Assembly: GCA_050084515.1 (NCBI GenBank)
Contig: CM114272.1
Location: 36,270,001-36,334,000, forward strand
Reading direction: 5' to 3'
Source: Blasia pusilla
Lineage: Eukaryota; Marchantiophyta; Marchantiopsida; Blasiales
DNA: 64,000 bases
The notes beneath the pieces were generated by a model that saw only the letters and a program-made list of their open reading frames with translations, was not told where the DNA came from and made no database searches. Of the stretch, positions 45,260 to 58,660 are shown one piece after another. Both the position numbers and the translations under genes were made by a program. Each line of letters begins with the position of its first letter. Positions within the stretch are counted from its first letter, which is position 1.

Positions 45260-46330
45260 GCACAGCTAGGCTGCATGGCACTGCGATGCTATCAGCCGCC
45301 ATAGCTTCGTTTTCGTCAACCCAACCCACCCCACCCCACCCCACCCATCATCACTGCATGACTGCCTTGACATCACTCACCCACAAACCTCCACACTCCT
45401 AAGGTGCAGGGCACTGCAGTGCTCTAAGCCGCCATAGCTTCCTTTTGCTCAACCCCACATCATCCATCATCACTGACTACCTTGTCATCACTCGCCCACA
45501 AAGCTCCCCTCCACTCCTGACCCACTGCAGAGTGCTCTAAGCCGCCTTAGCTTCGCTTTGCTCAACATCATCAGCATTGACTGCCTTGAATATCACCCAC
45601 AAACCTCCACTGCTCGTCAACTGCCTCAATCCCATCCCTCAATCCCATCACTGGATGCCTCGAGATTATGCACCCACAAAATTTCCACTGCTGAACTGAA
45701 TCTCGTTCATTCACTGCCACCCACAAAGTTTCTCGTCTTCTTAGACCATCGTTGACTGCCTTAGAAAGGTCACGTACTCATAAAATTCCATGTGCTGCAA
45801 TTATAATCGGTTTCCCCCATTGTTTACCTCGAGATTTTGCACCCACTAAACTCCTGACTACCTCGAAATCAACACAAACACAAAGTTGAAGGTTATGCTA
45901 TGCACCCACGAAGTTTATTGCCTCGAGGTTTTGCACCCACAAAGGTTATGGTTACCTCGAGATTGTGAACCCACAAATTTGACTGCGTGAGGTTTTGCTC
46001 CCTCGAAGTGCATGGATTTCCTCAAATGATGAAGGCCAATCATTTGAGTGCATGAAAGTCAAGCTCGGCTCACAAGGTTCATGGAGCCGAACTTGAACTC
46101 GGTTTCCCCCACCCATCATTCCTGCCTTTTGAGGTTATGCAACCACAAAGTTCGTAGTGCTTAACTTGCATTCGTTTCCCTCCTCCTATCATCCGATTGT
46201 TATGGTATTTATTTCTCACCCATTATCATTCCGTTATGAACCCACAAAGTTCACGCTCATTGTTTGTTGTCTAGGCCAATTGTGCATCGACGTGGGGGAT
46301 CATGAATCCACAAAGTGCCCACTCTCAACT
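45260..46330. repeat. Degenerate tandem repeats (two types)
   Basis: 45260-45620 has three units of about 125-145 bp sharing TAAGCCGCCATAGCTTC and CTCAACCCCAC. 45830-46330 has many diverged short units sharing CCTCGAGATTTTGCACCCAC and CACAAAGTT. No gene. Confidence 0.65.
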
Positions 46331-46472
46331 TGAGTGGCTTAAAATGTAATTATATCCATTTTTCCAACTAAAATGATGCTAACAAATTCTTATGGGAAAA
46401 AAAAAGTTGCCTTGGACATGTGCAATATACATCAACCAAAGAATTCAAAGAAGCATATGCTCATATCATATA

Positions 46473-46677
46473 CTAGTAAGATGCCCGAGCGTTAAAAGAA
46501 AAAAGTGTCTAAAGAGTTTTTGTTAGTGTATACCTCGTGAAGGGAAGGAATTAATGAAACTCCACACAACTTCAAACTTTTTTCTTGCTGCCCACATCAT
46601 GTGAAATATTTTCTTGTCACGTGTCAAACATAGAGGTGTTTGCAAATCAAGAAGGCACTCTCCCATAATAATATAGA
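46473..46677 (-). mobile_element. Mini-Helitron (205 bp)
   Basis: Minus strand 5' TCTATATTATTATGGG at 46677 preceded by A; 3' CTAG followed by T at 46473-46476; the preceding hairpin has decayed. Same family as 25961-26507. Confidence 0.7.
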
Positions 46678-46679
46678 TG

Positions 46680-48020
46680 TGTACTATATGTGTAGGAAAA
46701 AGGAAATGGTAAAATTTTATTTACAGAAGTTTATTTATTAGAAAGAGTATGAAAGACTATATGCATGATATTACATAATAATAAAAAACTTGGGGTTATA
46801 ACAAAAACATGGTAGCTTTGTGAGAAATGGATTGAGTGCAACCTAAGAGAATCAAAATTCATAAATTTTGAGAAATTGGTATGTTTTGAGGATTAAATAC
46901 CCATGGCAAAAGCTTGCACTCAATCCAATTTTCTTCCATGGACACAAAGGCTTAAAGCAACTTTAAGGAGACTTTATTATTCACTAGAGATTAGTTACAA
47001 TTACAACATGCATTGTTTTGGATGGTGTTGAGGTTTATCAAAATTTATGATTAAAGCACCAATCTCTTAAGGATCGTCTTTATAAGTTTATCATTTCATT
47101 AGTCCATCAAGAGTAAAGAAGGCAAGGTAACATTAAGGGGAATGAATGTTATGTTCTAAACTACCAGCACTTAAAGCTCCTTAGCAAAAATTGAGCTAGT
47201 TATGCCTTCTACTATAACATTTGGTGAGATCAATGAAGGTGATCGATTCATCTATTTTCCTCATGCATATGCAATCCCAAAACTCATATTTATCTCGTTC
47301 TCGAAAGATGCACTTATGGAGAAAAATTGGGATCGCGTGGTGTGTCCAAGATCCTCAAGCCCCATACACACAGATGTCGGGTAATTATAATGCCGCTTAC
47401 CCATGTTTTGTTAGAATGGGCTATGACAAGATCACTAGGAAACACCGATCAAAATCAGCAATGTGCCAAGGTCTAAGTTTAAAAGTCTAGCTCCGAGTCT
47501 AGGTTTATGTTTAAGTGAATCAGATTTTAGATGTGAGACATCAAGAACTATGATCTCAGACCCCGAGTCTAGGAGCCCAAGTGTGTCTCAGGCACAAAAC
47601 TCTGCTAACTTGAGTTAGTGGAGTGCCAAAATGAGTTAGTGAGGCGCTAGCTTGCGTGACACCCCAATCTGAGTCCGAGTGATAGGAGTCGCAATCGCTA
47701 AGAAGCCATGAGAAACATGACAAGTGGACTATTTTGGGTACTAGTTGTACCCAAACACGGACATGAGTTGGGTACAGGGATACGTCTTGATCGTTGAGTG
47801 TGAAGAACTGAAACCCCGAAAAGCATCTTCGAGTCGAGCAAGGGTTGAGGGCACTATTCCTAGAGACAATCAAGGGTTGGAAGCAACGTGCAAGTCTAGA
47901 TTGTTGGCTGAAATCTGAGAGTTTTTGTATTGATCTCTCTCAAAGGGAAGAAGTGAGCCCAAGGTGAGCATAGGATCAAAGAATTGAGAGGTTAGTGAGC
48001 TAGAGCCAAACTTGGAGAGG
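46680..48020. other. Intergenic sequence, perhaps part of a chromovirus 5' LTR on the right
   Basis: Small frames at 47202-47490 show no domain. The stretch next to 48022 could be the split 5' LTR of the chromovirus whose primer site is at 48967, since a different LTR sits between; this is inference because no matching 3' LTR was found. Confidence 0.3.
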
Positions 48021-48022
48021 TT

Positions 48023-48851
<829 letters not shown>

Positions 48852-48966
48852 AGTTACGTAGGAAGTCGGGTTTTAGACTTGTGAATTATAACTACTAGTG
48901 GTTGTGCTTTGCATGTGGCGTCACTGGTTGTAGCTTTTGAAGTTTGAAAATTTTCTCGGCGTCACT

Positions 48967-48978
48967 TGGTATCAAAGC
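48967..48978 (+). other. Primer binding site (initiator Met tRNA)
   Basis: TGGTATCAAAGC matches, with one mismatch, the TGGTATCAGAGC complementary to the 3' end of plant initiator tRNA-Met. The CA at 48963-48964 would end a 5' LTR. Confidence 0.7.
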
Positions 48979-49439
48979 AATAGATCTAGATCGAAGTGGT
49001 TAATAGTACACACAGGTTTCCATGGAACGATCTTAGAGATGAAATAGCAGCTAGCATAGGCAGAAGCGCACATGGGTTGCTCTAGAGATAAGACTTAAGA
49101 AACATGAAGATGAGCTTGAGCAACTTTTCGAGGCCATGTTCGATAATATGAGTGAGGCGGCATCACCTCTTGAAGTACCCACGATAGCCACTAAATATGT
49201 TGCACGTGTAACAAGGGAGCTACAAAGTCCCCTTCCCAATCAATCTCAATAGCAAAGCGCCTTGGTGAACATGTCCAACTTGGTGAGAGATGCAGGCTAT
49301 GGTGGCCAAAGGTGGCTGAACCTCTGATTTCCAATAGGGAACGGGATCTGAGCTTGTTTGAGTCTTGGGAATTGGAAATGTCTCTATAACTCTAGTGTTT
49401 TTCTCAAGCATGGTGGTTCACATATGCATTTTCTCGCTT

Positions 49440-50820
49440 GAGAGAAGTGGCACGCCGTTGGTTAATGTTGGTGCAACGTGAACATGAGGCGACCACCTAG
49501 CCGCCCATTAGCACATGGGAGGAACAAGAACTCAAGCAGCTAGTTAGATTATGGTTGATTCCCACCAATAAGTATGTGCTTAGGCGTAAGGCTCTGGAGT
49601 CTTTACGTCAGACCATCAAAATCATGATTTCATATTTTAGTTTGGTCATTTAGCCACTCTAGTATGAATGATGAACGCTGAAGGTTGACGAGAGGTGCTA
49701 TCAATTCATTGCTAGGTTGTAGCACTTCTACACCATTAAGGTGGAAGAGTGGGGAGACGAGCTATGGTTGAAGGCCATGTACAAGAAAATAGAGAATTTA
49801 GAATTCATATGGCGGGAGCATCTTGTACCACCTATGAGCAAACTAGCCGCATGCGAGTCTAAAACAAATTGGCACTGGATAATTGCTAAGGGTGCAATTC
49901 CACGGGTCAAGTTTCTGGGGTCGCATGCAACCCCAAGAAGCTTTATCCTGCTGTAATAGTGGCAGGTTCAGGAAAAACCTGCATAATGGCTCCATTCTTC
50001 CATCAAGTCATTTTATAACTGAAAATAAGATTTTCAATCATGGAATTTCCTCACAAACGCACAGAAGAAATCTTCAACGGAACAACACGAGAATAGCCTT
50101 ACCACCGAGGGAAAAAAACCTAAAGAACTTGTTTGTTTTGAAATATCCACCGGCCCTCGAAGGTCTCATAGGGTGCGAGGATGCCGTGGCCTTCTTGCGC
50201 CCAAAATCCTTGGTCGCAAGAAATACAAAGACCTCGTGAAAAACCAAGGACTCCAATCATAAACTCCGACTCTGGACGTTTCAAAAAATATTAACCGTAG
50301 GATGTCCTTGCTCTAACGTTAATACCAGGGTCGTCGATGTGAGATGCCCCATGGAATCGCACTCTAAGGGAGGTTGCAAGATGCAAGGCCAAGGGAAATC
50401 AGGGTGTTGCAGTCATTTCAACACTATCGCACTAGGATTTGGCGCCCCACTGCCACAGGCTAGGTATGGGGGTTTATTGGTGGGGTCAACTTTGAATTGT
50501 GCCGCCCACACCCATGGCTGAAATGCCGAAGTAGAGTCTAGATCTATTTCACCAAGATTTGTAAGACATCTAGACTCGGGGGTGGCGTTGAGCAGAGCCA
50601 TGGAGACACCCACTACATCAAATGTGTGCCGCTATTTTTAGTGCCTCCAAGTGGGTCACTTTGCTGAGGAATACCCTAGCATCGGTGTGTCCTTTGTTGA
50701 TGGGGAGCATGCAGCTAAATGTGATTAGAGAGGCACCATCGGGGAAAAGGGACCCACTAAAGCTATTTCCAAGCCAGGTTCAAGTATGCCTAAACTCTCC
50801 ACTATAATAAACAGATATTT
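49440..50820 (+). pseudogene. Chromovirus gag with CCHC knuckle
   Basis: Capsid-like stretch RRWLMLVQREHEA, then TWEEQELKQLVRLWLIP, and LRRKALESLRQ at 49440-49640, several stops, and a decayed zinc knuckle at about 50626-50690 (C, C, GHFAEE, with Tyr in place of the last Cys). A foreign-looking insertion lies around 49880-50330. Gag would form the particle and bind RNA. Confidence 0.7.
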
Positions 50821-51247
50821 GCCATGGGTGTCTATGAAAGGGGAGTCCATGTGTTTCTTGTTAGACATTGGTGCAAATGTGAATGTGACAAATAGATCAA
50901 TGAGTAAGAGTCTTGGGCTGGTTGTAACTAAGATAGTTTAGCCCCTACTAGTTCGATTTGCTCAAGGATCTACACGAGTGGATAGGAAATGTATGTCGTT
51001 TACCTTGGTGATTGCGAACACTACGCGAAAATGTGAAATTTTCTTGTTGGACCTACTTGCATCATTCTTAGGAATACTTTCTTGGAAGTGGTTGCAGGAA
51101 TTCAAAGCCATAGTGAATGTCCAAAAGGGATTTCTCTCTCTTTACAACAAATTGGGCAATGGGAACAAGTTCCCTACAAGCGTCCAAACTATTGAGGATT
51201 TGGAAGCCATGGCTCTCCAATTTGGTGAAGCGCGGGTGACTTACTAG
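50821..51247 (+). pseudogene. Chromovirus aspartic protease (DIG instead of DTG)
   Basis: MCFLLDIGANVNVTNRSMSK holds the active-site region at 50864-50872, where the Thr of D-T-G is Ile. The frame then includes SLGL, LVRFAQGS and the beta-strand-like end FLGILS. It would cleave Gag-Pol; this copy is dead. Confidence 0.7.
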
Positions 51248-51283
51248 ATTTTCTCCGCATGGAAATTTTTCAAGTGTTGAAAA

Positions 51284-51960
51284 TTGTCGAGGAGGCTTGG
51301 GTTGTTTTACTGTCACAAACCTCTACAAAACTTAAACTCCCTCACCAAAAACCTAAAGACGCCCTGTGAAGCCCAAAATGCAATGGATATTATGCCCAAA
51401 GAGATCCCTCTAAAACTCCCACCTGGGCACGTGCTTGACCACAAGATTGAGATTCAGCTGGGTGCCAACATCCCTAGTATGGGGTGAGGTCAGTGCATGA
51501 CATATACTATGATGGAAGAGCTCAAAGCCCATCTGATTGGTCTCTTGAACAAGAATCAAATTTTCCCTAGTGTGTCCCCTTATGCCGCCCCAATTTTGTT
51601 TGTGGCGAAGAAAGATGGGACGCTTAGAATGTGTGGAGACTATCATGCACTTAACAAAGTGACTATTCAGAACCCTACCCACTCCTGCTGATGGATAAGA
51701 CTATGGAGGATGAGACTATGGACATGCTTGTCAGCCACTAGGAGGTTCCTCACAAAACTAGATTTCGGATCTGGTTACCACCAGATTCGCATTAGTGAAG
51801 GGGATGAGTTGAAAACAGTGATCAAAGCTTGCTTCAGCCTTTATAGTACGTGGTGTTGCCCTTCGGCTTGACCAACGCCCTTATGATTGAATGGCCCAAC
51901 CACAAAACGTGCCCGAGATGCAATCATTCTTGGGTTTAGCTACCTACTTCCAATTATATG
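51284..51960 (+). pseudogene. Chromovirus RT, N-terminal half
   Basis: Blocks [68 protein letters not shown] (first catalytic Asp present) and a frameshifted LPFGLTNA. The YxDD segment is deleted; the sequence jumps to the QSFLGLATYFQLYV block. Confidence 0.8.
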
Positions 51961-52199
51961 TTGCCATGTTTACTGGAATATTTGTCCCACTCCACAAACT
52001 CACCAACAAAAACTCAGTGTTCCGCTAGACGCTCGATCACAACCAACGCTTTTTTGAAATTTAAAGAGGTCCTTAGCACCAAACTTGTGTTGGCGCTCTC
52101 AAAGTTGGATGAAGCCTTCAAGATCCACACGGACATGTTCAACTGAGTGATAGGCATTTGGGACATGACCAGCTGTATGTGTCGGCCGACGAGCTTAGG

Positions 52200-53050
52200 A
52201 CGCAAAATTTGGTAGAGTGTCATGATTGTGAGCTCCTTGCCTATGAAGGCTTAGAGCAGACTCTCGAGCGCATGAGAAACAAATTGTTCACGCCCCTAGG
52301 AACTAATCTCAAGTTTAGTACCGCTTATCACATGCAAATAGACGGCCAAACTAAATGAGTGAACTAGGTTGTCAAACAAGGCATGTGCAACTACGTTATG
52401 GGTGAGCAAATAGATTGGGTAAACCATCTAGCCTTGCTGGACTTTGCATGTAACTCCACTCGCCATTTTTCCACGGGATTAGCCTTGTTTGAGGTGGTCT
52501 ATCGAGGATCCCACCCACCACTCATATCCTTATCCTTGTCTATGTGGAATGAGGGAGATGGGCTTACGGCGCCAATCATGACCAAAGTTGATGAGTTTTT
52601 TCATGTGAACGGGTTTATGTTAGATCTCGCCAAGGCTAACATGATACGTACTCATAAATGCTACACCAAACATGCCGACCAATATCGTCACGATGTGGAG
52701 TATCAGGTGGGCGACAAGGTTTGGCTGGAAACGAAGAATTTTCATTTCCCTATGGGCCATGTGCGGAAGCTAGTACCCCACTAGGTGAGACCTTCCACTA
52801 TTCTAAGATGAGTCACCGAGGAGACTTATGAATTGCAGTTGTCCACCACCATGAAGAGTTATCATCCACTCTTCCAAGTTTCATTGCTAAAAGATTTTGT
52901 AGAGAATTTTGCAAGGGATTTTGATGGATTCTTGACTCGAGAAAAAAAGCGGCACCTTGTTCTGGAGGTTTCCCCATAGTTGCACGACATGCAAGTGGAG
53001 GAGATACTCAAGGAGCCCATGGTCATAGATTGCAAAGGCTAATTTAGCAT
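52200..53050 (+). pseudogene. Chromovirus integrase C-terminal half and chromodomain trace
   Basis: KFSTAYHMQIDGQTK with the downstream VNHLALLDFACNS and STGLALFEVVYRG blocks, a VGDKVWLETKNF box at about 52708, a VSLLKDF segment, then HDMQVEEILKEP at about 52982, which resembles the beginning of a chromodomain. The catalytic core before the Glu block is deleted. Confidence 0.75.
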
Positions 53051-53164
53051 GAGTTCCTATGCAAATGGGTTGAGAGACTACTTGGGAGTTTTTGAAGTTT
53101 CTCCCTTAGCATCAGATGAGTATCCCACTCAAATGATTTTCAGAAACCAAGCATAAGTAGACAA

Positions 53165-54135
53165 TAACAGATTGAGTCCAACAGCATGGCAGACCAATGT
53201 AGAAAGCTAACAAGGTTTAGAAGGTGATTGGTAGAGGCAGGTGGTGCGGGAAATCATGGTGTTGATGATCAATGCAATGAGGCGGCCTGTCATGGAAGAT
53301 GAGGCGTAGGGCAAGATAGTATCAAGGCCTTAGAGGGGTCTTGTACTTCCCTATTTTCAGAGGTCATATGTAACCTGCTCTTAGGATGTGACCTACGAGT
53401 GTAGGTCACCCTTCCCTTTATGAGGAGTGGCAACCTTGGAGAGGTTGACCTTCCCAGCCATGTATGGCTCCACTTGGACCTATAGGGTTGTGGGTTAGTT
53501 GGTAGTTGGTCTCATGAGGGGACCACATGTGTAGTTGTTAGGGAGCTAGTATGGGTGTACTACATGTTGGTAGTGACCTGCTATGAGGGAGGTGACCTAT
53601 GTGTACAGGTCACCCATGGGGGTGCCCATGGGGATATACCTCGGATGAGGCTCATTTGGAGCTGATCTCCTTAGGATTGCAAACCCTTGCTGGGATTCAT
53701 GATAGAGTGCGGCTTGCATGTATTGAGCATGGATTCTCTATTGAAGAGTGGGCTAGGAGTGATCAATAAGGAGATCATATAATTTGGGAATCCTTGTGTA
53801 TATTTTCTCTTGCTGTTACACCAGTGTGTATCTGAATCATGAGTATGGCTGTTTGGATGAAGCACGATTGATTGCAGATTTCATCAGAGCTTACAGTGTG
53901 TATTCAACTTTATATCCTAAGGAGATGCACGCTGGTTCTCAATAGAAGAAAAAGTGTGACTTAATTTGTGGTGTAGAGCACAATTGTGGTGTTGTGGGGT
54001 TTGCAGGAATTGCAAGCTAGTGCATCCTGACCACTGAAGCGGGAGGACATGGGATAGAAGAATTTCTGAAATCGCCATGAGATGTTCAGAATTGAGAAAT
54101 TTGTGCAATGCGACAGATTTGACAGGATTTGAAGA
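53165..54135. other. Non-coding repeat-derived stretch with two hairpins
   Basis: GTGACCTAC at 53388-53396 pairs with 53401-53409, and GGTGACCT at 53591-53598 pairs with 53607-53614. The first resembles GGTGATCTACGAGCATAGG in the LTR at 48023, so this may be a diverged LTR of the chromovirus or a relative. No gene. Confidence 0.4.
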
Positions 54136-54139
54136 GGAG

Positions 54140-54915
54140 GCTTCTCAATCCTGGTGGAGTTGCTCAAGAGTGGAGCAATTGAGGATCAGATTGTAGGGAT
54201 GGAATTCTTGAGATAATTGTGGTGAGGAAATCAGTGTCAATCGTGACTTGATTGAGTGTGGGCAAGTTAGCAAGTGGGTGGACACTTCGTTGCTGATTTT
54301 GAGTGAGGTGTGCTTGATTCTGGACCAAATTGGATGAATGTTGGGCAAGAGGAAAATAAAGCAAGAAGTGAATGTAAGGAGGGCATAATGGTGTTTGATT
54401 GTGGAGGATTTTATGAGATCTGAATTCACCATTGGAAAGCTCGCAAAGAGGCGAACTATGAAAACGAGACCAGAAACGGAGCTGATTTGAGAAAGATTCA
54501 AAAAGATTTCCCGTAGCCGCATAGATTCCCTGAGATGAGCAAATCACTAATGTGGAAGGGCGGGAGAGCAGCGTTGGAGCTGCTGTGCGAGGCATCAGAA
54601 CTTAAGTTTTGATAGCCCTTGTTTGAAAAGTGAGAAGGACTGAGGAGGAGGAGAGCTCTTCATTCAATTGGAATTGAAGTTCCAATAGTTGGCACGGCAA
54701 GGGTGACAAGGAAACAAGGAGGATTTGGAACTCAAGTTCCAATTCTGTATCAGTTGGAGAAGTGTGGAGTGTCTCAACTGCAGTTGACTACTACGGCGTG
54801 GCACAGTGCGGCGACGTAGGGAAGTGAAGTGAAGAGGCAATTGGAACTTCAGTTCCCATTCTGCGCTTCACTTGTGGATCTTCTCTACATGAAGGTGGAG
54901 AGGATAGGAAGGAGG
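54140..54915 (-). repeat. Second copy of the palindrome-carrying repeat
   Basis: Matches about 8800-9880 in opposite orientation, including four palindromes at about 54599, 54664, 54727 and 54842. It ends abruptly where the minus-strand LTR of the DNMT element begins. Confidence 0.75.
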
Positions 54916-54916
54916 C

Positions 54917-55557
54917 TATCGTACGCATACACATTGCTACAAAACATACATCGTTGTCATCAAACACACACACAAACACACACGATCCCATGCTAACTCA
55001 TGGCATCCATACACAGAGGCGAGAAGTACCAAAATATCTCCAATAAAGTAAGATCCAATCTCTCTGTATACCATCTCACACCATAGCTCTCAAAAGTGTG
55101 CACTCTCTCTCATGTCAAACCAAACCCACTCTCCTAATGAGAGGCTTGGGTTACACTCACAAGGCAAGGGACTATAGCTCCGCCGCCTCATGCCAAGAGG
55201 TTCAACAAAGAGAGAATGAGCTCTCAAACTCTCGCTCCTTGAGGTATACCCCTCCCCTCTCCCAAGCTCTCTCCATGGTAACCTATTCTCCCAAGTCACC
55301 TCCTTGGCTCTTGACCTGATGTATGAGGTCAAGGGAAATTTACCAAAAATAGAAAGTCGATCATATACTCAAAATGGTACTGATCTAAAATAGTAAGTTT
55401 CTCAATATGGCTCCAAATGAGCCGAAACTAACGGGAAACATGCTCTCTCAGGTTTCCCTCGGCCTCAACAGGCCATCCTCGACCTCTTGAGCTTCTCCTC
55501 CACTACTCGTACAAACGTTCTGCGAGATCTCACCGATCTATCCTAACAGTCGTGACA
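54917..55557 (-). repeat. LTR of the DNMT element (641 bp)
   Basis: Minus strand: starts TGTCACGACTGTTAGG at 55557 and ends ACGATA at 54917 (CGACA with one change). As in copy 2, a block like the LTR 3' end (here 55561-55680) lies directly upstream and is separated by two bases. It was inserted in the palindrome repeat. No gene inside; apparent frames at 55090-55332 are by-products. Confidence 0.72.
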
Positions 55558-55863
55558 CTTGTCGTGCGCATACACATCGCTACACAAGATACATCGTTGT
55601 CATCGAACACACACACGATCCCATGCTAACTCATAGCATCCATACACAGAGGCGAGGAGTACCAAAATATCTCTAATCGCCCCCCTAGCTGGTGGTTAGG
55701 TCCCTCTAACTCCAGATAGCCATCTATCCCTACCTACCACGACATACATCTCTAGGACGCTAAGAGCAAAAAGGCCGGGTGCTCATGTGGCCCCATCGTT
55801 AGTCGCCTTCCTGTCATCCATGTCACAGAAAAAGTCGGAATGGAAACCTACCTAGTATCTCCT

Positions 55864-56000
55864 CTATGTACATCTGGGACACATCCATCGTCCCCGAGGA
55901 ATCTTAGTTAGAGGTGGCGTCAGATATGCCATATGCCAACCTCTCGAACATCCATCACACACTAACATCGTGGCCGCACCGCACCACGAGCAGAACTACA
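55864..56000 (-). pseudogene. PHD zinc finger fragment of the DNMT element
   Basis: Minus strand: CVVC (one extra base), then MLVCDGCSRGWHMAY, TPPLTKIPRGRWMCPRC and TAG at 55864-55866. The Cys after the His is Tyr here. The intact TPPL...RWMCPRC end confirms the Cys4-His-Cys3 layout inferred from copy 2. It ends at an inverted junction next to the leader of copy 3; a purine tract TAGGGGGC follows downstream before the LTR-end-like block. Confidence 0.8.
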
Positions 56001-56447
56001 CAAACACACAGGATACTAGGTGAGGACTTGGCAAGCTGATGCTCATCTAGTTCCCATCCCAATTCTATTCTTCCTGAGTGTGCTTAACAAGAGAGTTCTT
56101 CTGCATGTTGTATTACCAACACACCCACAAGGAAGTGATGGCTAGCTGTTGCACACAAGGGAATTTATTCACTTACCTTGCTGCTTATGGAGATGTTTGA
56201 GGGGTGATTTTTGGGTGACACACATTGTGGATTAGTGCGTTGGCAAGTGCACAACACTACCGCAACTATTGTAGAGAACTTGGTGGGATGGATGTTTACC
56301 ACACTAGTCGGGAGTGACTTAGTGTGCGAGCCATTTGTCAAGTGTTGATCTCAAGTGAGATAAGTGGGGGTGTGTCCACAGTTTGGGCATTGTCTTATGA
56401 AGAGCTAGTGGCTCGGGAGTGAGTCATAGTAGTTTGCAGGTTTCACC

Positions 56448-57740
56448 ATGGCGCATCCACATAGTATTGGGGAGCGTGGTAGTGGTAGAAGTGGCGGAGG
56501 ATTTACACGGAGTGAGCTAGGTATCAAGGGTTTCCACACGAGGAACCACCTTAGCCGCGAGTTGTAGTTACTCCAGAGGTGACGTCAGCGGATTCTGAGT
56601 TACCCGAGAGGCCACAAAGTATCACGAGTGTCGCCACACCGTTGTTGTGGGACATGGATAATCGTGATACATATGGGTCCACGAGGGGACCCTGACGGTT
56701 CTCAAGCATGGTGGGAACCATCGAGTTGGGTGATTTTATGGAGGAGTTTGATAGTTGGTGCGATGCACAGAGGATGCCGAACCAACAGAGATTCGATCCC
56801 TTTATGGCATCGAAGGGACTTTTTCAGCATCGGGAGGGCCCTCCCATGGATGATTACCACAACTTTTGGATTCTCCATGAGGCGGAGATTGAGGCGTGGA
56901 GAATATTTTGGTCTCTAGGATATGTGTCCCTTAGAAGGCATACGATGTATGATGTGGCGGCTATAGTAGCACCGACTAACCGCACGGAGGAGACACTTGG
57001 AGGAGTTGTCGATCCGAGTCGTACAAGTGTGACCAGCTGTGTTCAACCCGTTCGTTGAGTTCTTCTGAGAGCTGGGGAGGAACTATCAAGGGATGAGGAC
57101 CAACAAGCTGAAGTTGATTCATGAGTTTCAGCGGAGAGCGGGAGAGAGTCTTCGAAAGGCCTATGCATGGCTCCGACGGTTGATTACAACAACTCAGGGG
57201 TGTGACGGAGGTGAAAGCGGTTCAGTTTTGGTATGCAATGCTAGACCGCTAGTTGCGGAAGAGAGTGCAGGATGCAACTCTCTTACATGTTGTTTTGCCT
57301 ACTCTCAAGTCTGTATTTTTGTTGGTGGAGTGTATTGAGCTCAACATACTTGAGGAGAGAGCTTTGACGATAGATCCCATCTTTGAGGGAGACATCACGA
57401 GTAACAATGTCTCGATCAATGCTGCAGCGCACTACTTGAGATAGAGTCATGGGACCGAGGGCTACGGGAGTATACCGGGAGCAAGGACCAAGACCAGTTT
57501 AGTCATATGCTGGGCAACAAGGCTCAGATATTTCTTGTTGGACGTATGGAGGATCACATCGTCGGCAAGATTATAGACAACATAGTAGAGTGCAGGCAGC
57601 AGCATCAAATGTATATGAGGCGGCCAAGGGTAGGCCACCCTTACCTCAGTGTGATCATTGCCAAAGACATGGGCACACACGTGAGAGATGTTTTGAGCTC
57701 CACCCCGAGCTGCGCCTAGAGGGAGGTCAAGGACCTGGAG
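56448..57740 (+). pseudogene. Gag with CCHC zinc knuckle, copy 3
   Basis: ATG at 56448 opens MAHPHSIGERGSGRSGGGF; a stop follows within about 25 codons. The capsid-like region includes FMEEFDSWCDAQRMPNQQR (from about 56735), KLKLIHEFQRRAGESLRKAY (from about 57110) and LRKRVQDATLLHVVLPTLKS in shifted frames. At 57650-57691 lies CDHCQRHGHTRERC, a perfect C-x2-C-x4-H-x4-C knuckle, followed by a Gly/Arg-rich tail. Gag packages RNA and forms particles. The order and knuckle are as expected for Ty3/gypsy. Confidence 0.82.
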
Positions 57741-57765
57741 GTGGCAGAGGACGAGGTATAGGAGG

Positions 57766-58660
57766 TTGAGGAGGTGGTGGAGGCGCGACCCCACCACCTG
57801 CCAGAGCCAATGCAGCACTTGTATCAAAGGCAACTTTGGCAAGGATTGCTCAATTGGAGTGAGGAGTATTGTTGTCACAAATGCCGATGCAATTAGAGGA
57901 GCAAGTGAGGCAAGTACGTTTACCAGGCCTATGAAGCATTCGACACGACCTAGTACTGGCACGTTACGAGAGATGCAGACAACTTTGTATAGCATCCCAC
58001 TATTTACGGCTAGAGATTTGTTGACATGTGGAGGTCGACTAGCTGATGTTTTTTGGTTGGCGGCGACGCTCTGTGAGAGCGATGAGTTTGGTTCTTCTAG
58101 TGTTGAGACTTGCATAGGAGATTTGGCAGAGGTACCCTTGGAGCAGGTGCTTGGGACGAGAGCCACAGAGAGTTGGCATGCAGCAGCGGCTAGAGTGGCG
58201 GAGTTGTCAACTACACTAGCAATAGAGCGTGCATCCGTCTCACCAGGAGTTGTTGTCTTGGACAACCGAGATGGAGTTTTCCAGTTGGTTGGTCCATTTG
58301 GAGTCGTGTGTCGACCGAAGAGAGTGCTACTTGATTCATGAGCACAACCCCTTATGTTGGGGAAGGTGGCATGTGTAGAGATGGGATTGCGGAAGTGTGA
58401 GATCACTCCATGTCCATTCTAGATTCAGACTTCATTGGGAAGCACATCCGCGACACAATTCATGACTTGCGATGAGATTGCAGTGAGGATTCGGCCCGAT
58501 CATCCTACAAATAGTGCGATGGTGCGGACGCGAGCGGTTGTGACACCGGCCGAGTCTTATGATGTTTTGGTAGGGGCTACCATATTGTATCCTCTAGGGT
58601 TCACACTTGACTTTTGGGAGGAGACAGCCTCCTATCGACCAGGTGGGCAATCAAGTAAGG
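57766..58660 (+). pseudogene. Aspartic protease, copy 3 (stop in the active site)
   Basis: One frame holds a long N-terminal stretch (to KRVLLDS) and then, past TGA at 58339-58341, AQPLMLG, a second stop, and the C-terminal half RTRAVVTPAESYDVLVGATI followed by GFTLDFWEE. The stop replaces Gly of a D-S-G active-site triad. The domain would process Gag-Pol. It lies directly before the methyltransferase, with a linker of about 100 codons. Confidence 0.8.

Larger units (their letters stand above)
48852..53160 (+). mobile_element. Decayed chromovirus (conventional Ty3/gypsy)
   Basis: A different, conventional plant element: primer site, gag with CCHC knuckle, protease, RT, the C-terminal half of integrase and a trace of a chromodomain. 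Much of RT palm, RNase H and the integrase core has been deleted, and stops and frameshifts are everywhere. It shares no DNMT or PHD with the neighbouring family. Confidence 0.85.

Noticed and set aside
57462-58406. 314-codon minus-strand frame
   Set aside because: Antisense to the copy 3 gag end and protease; no motif on this strand, while the plus strand shows the zinc knuckle and protease blocks.
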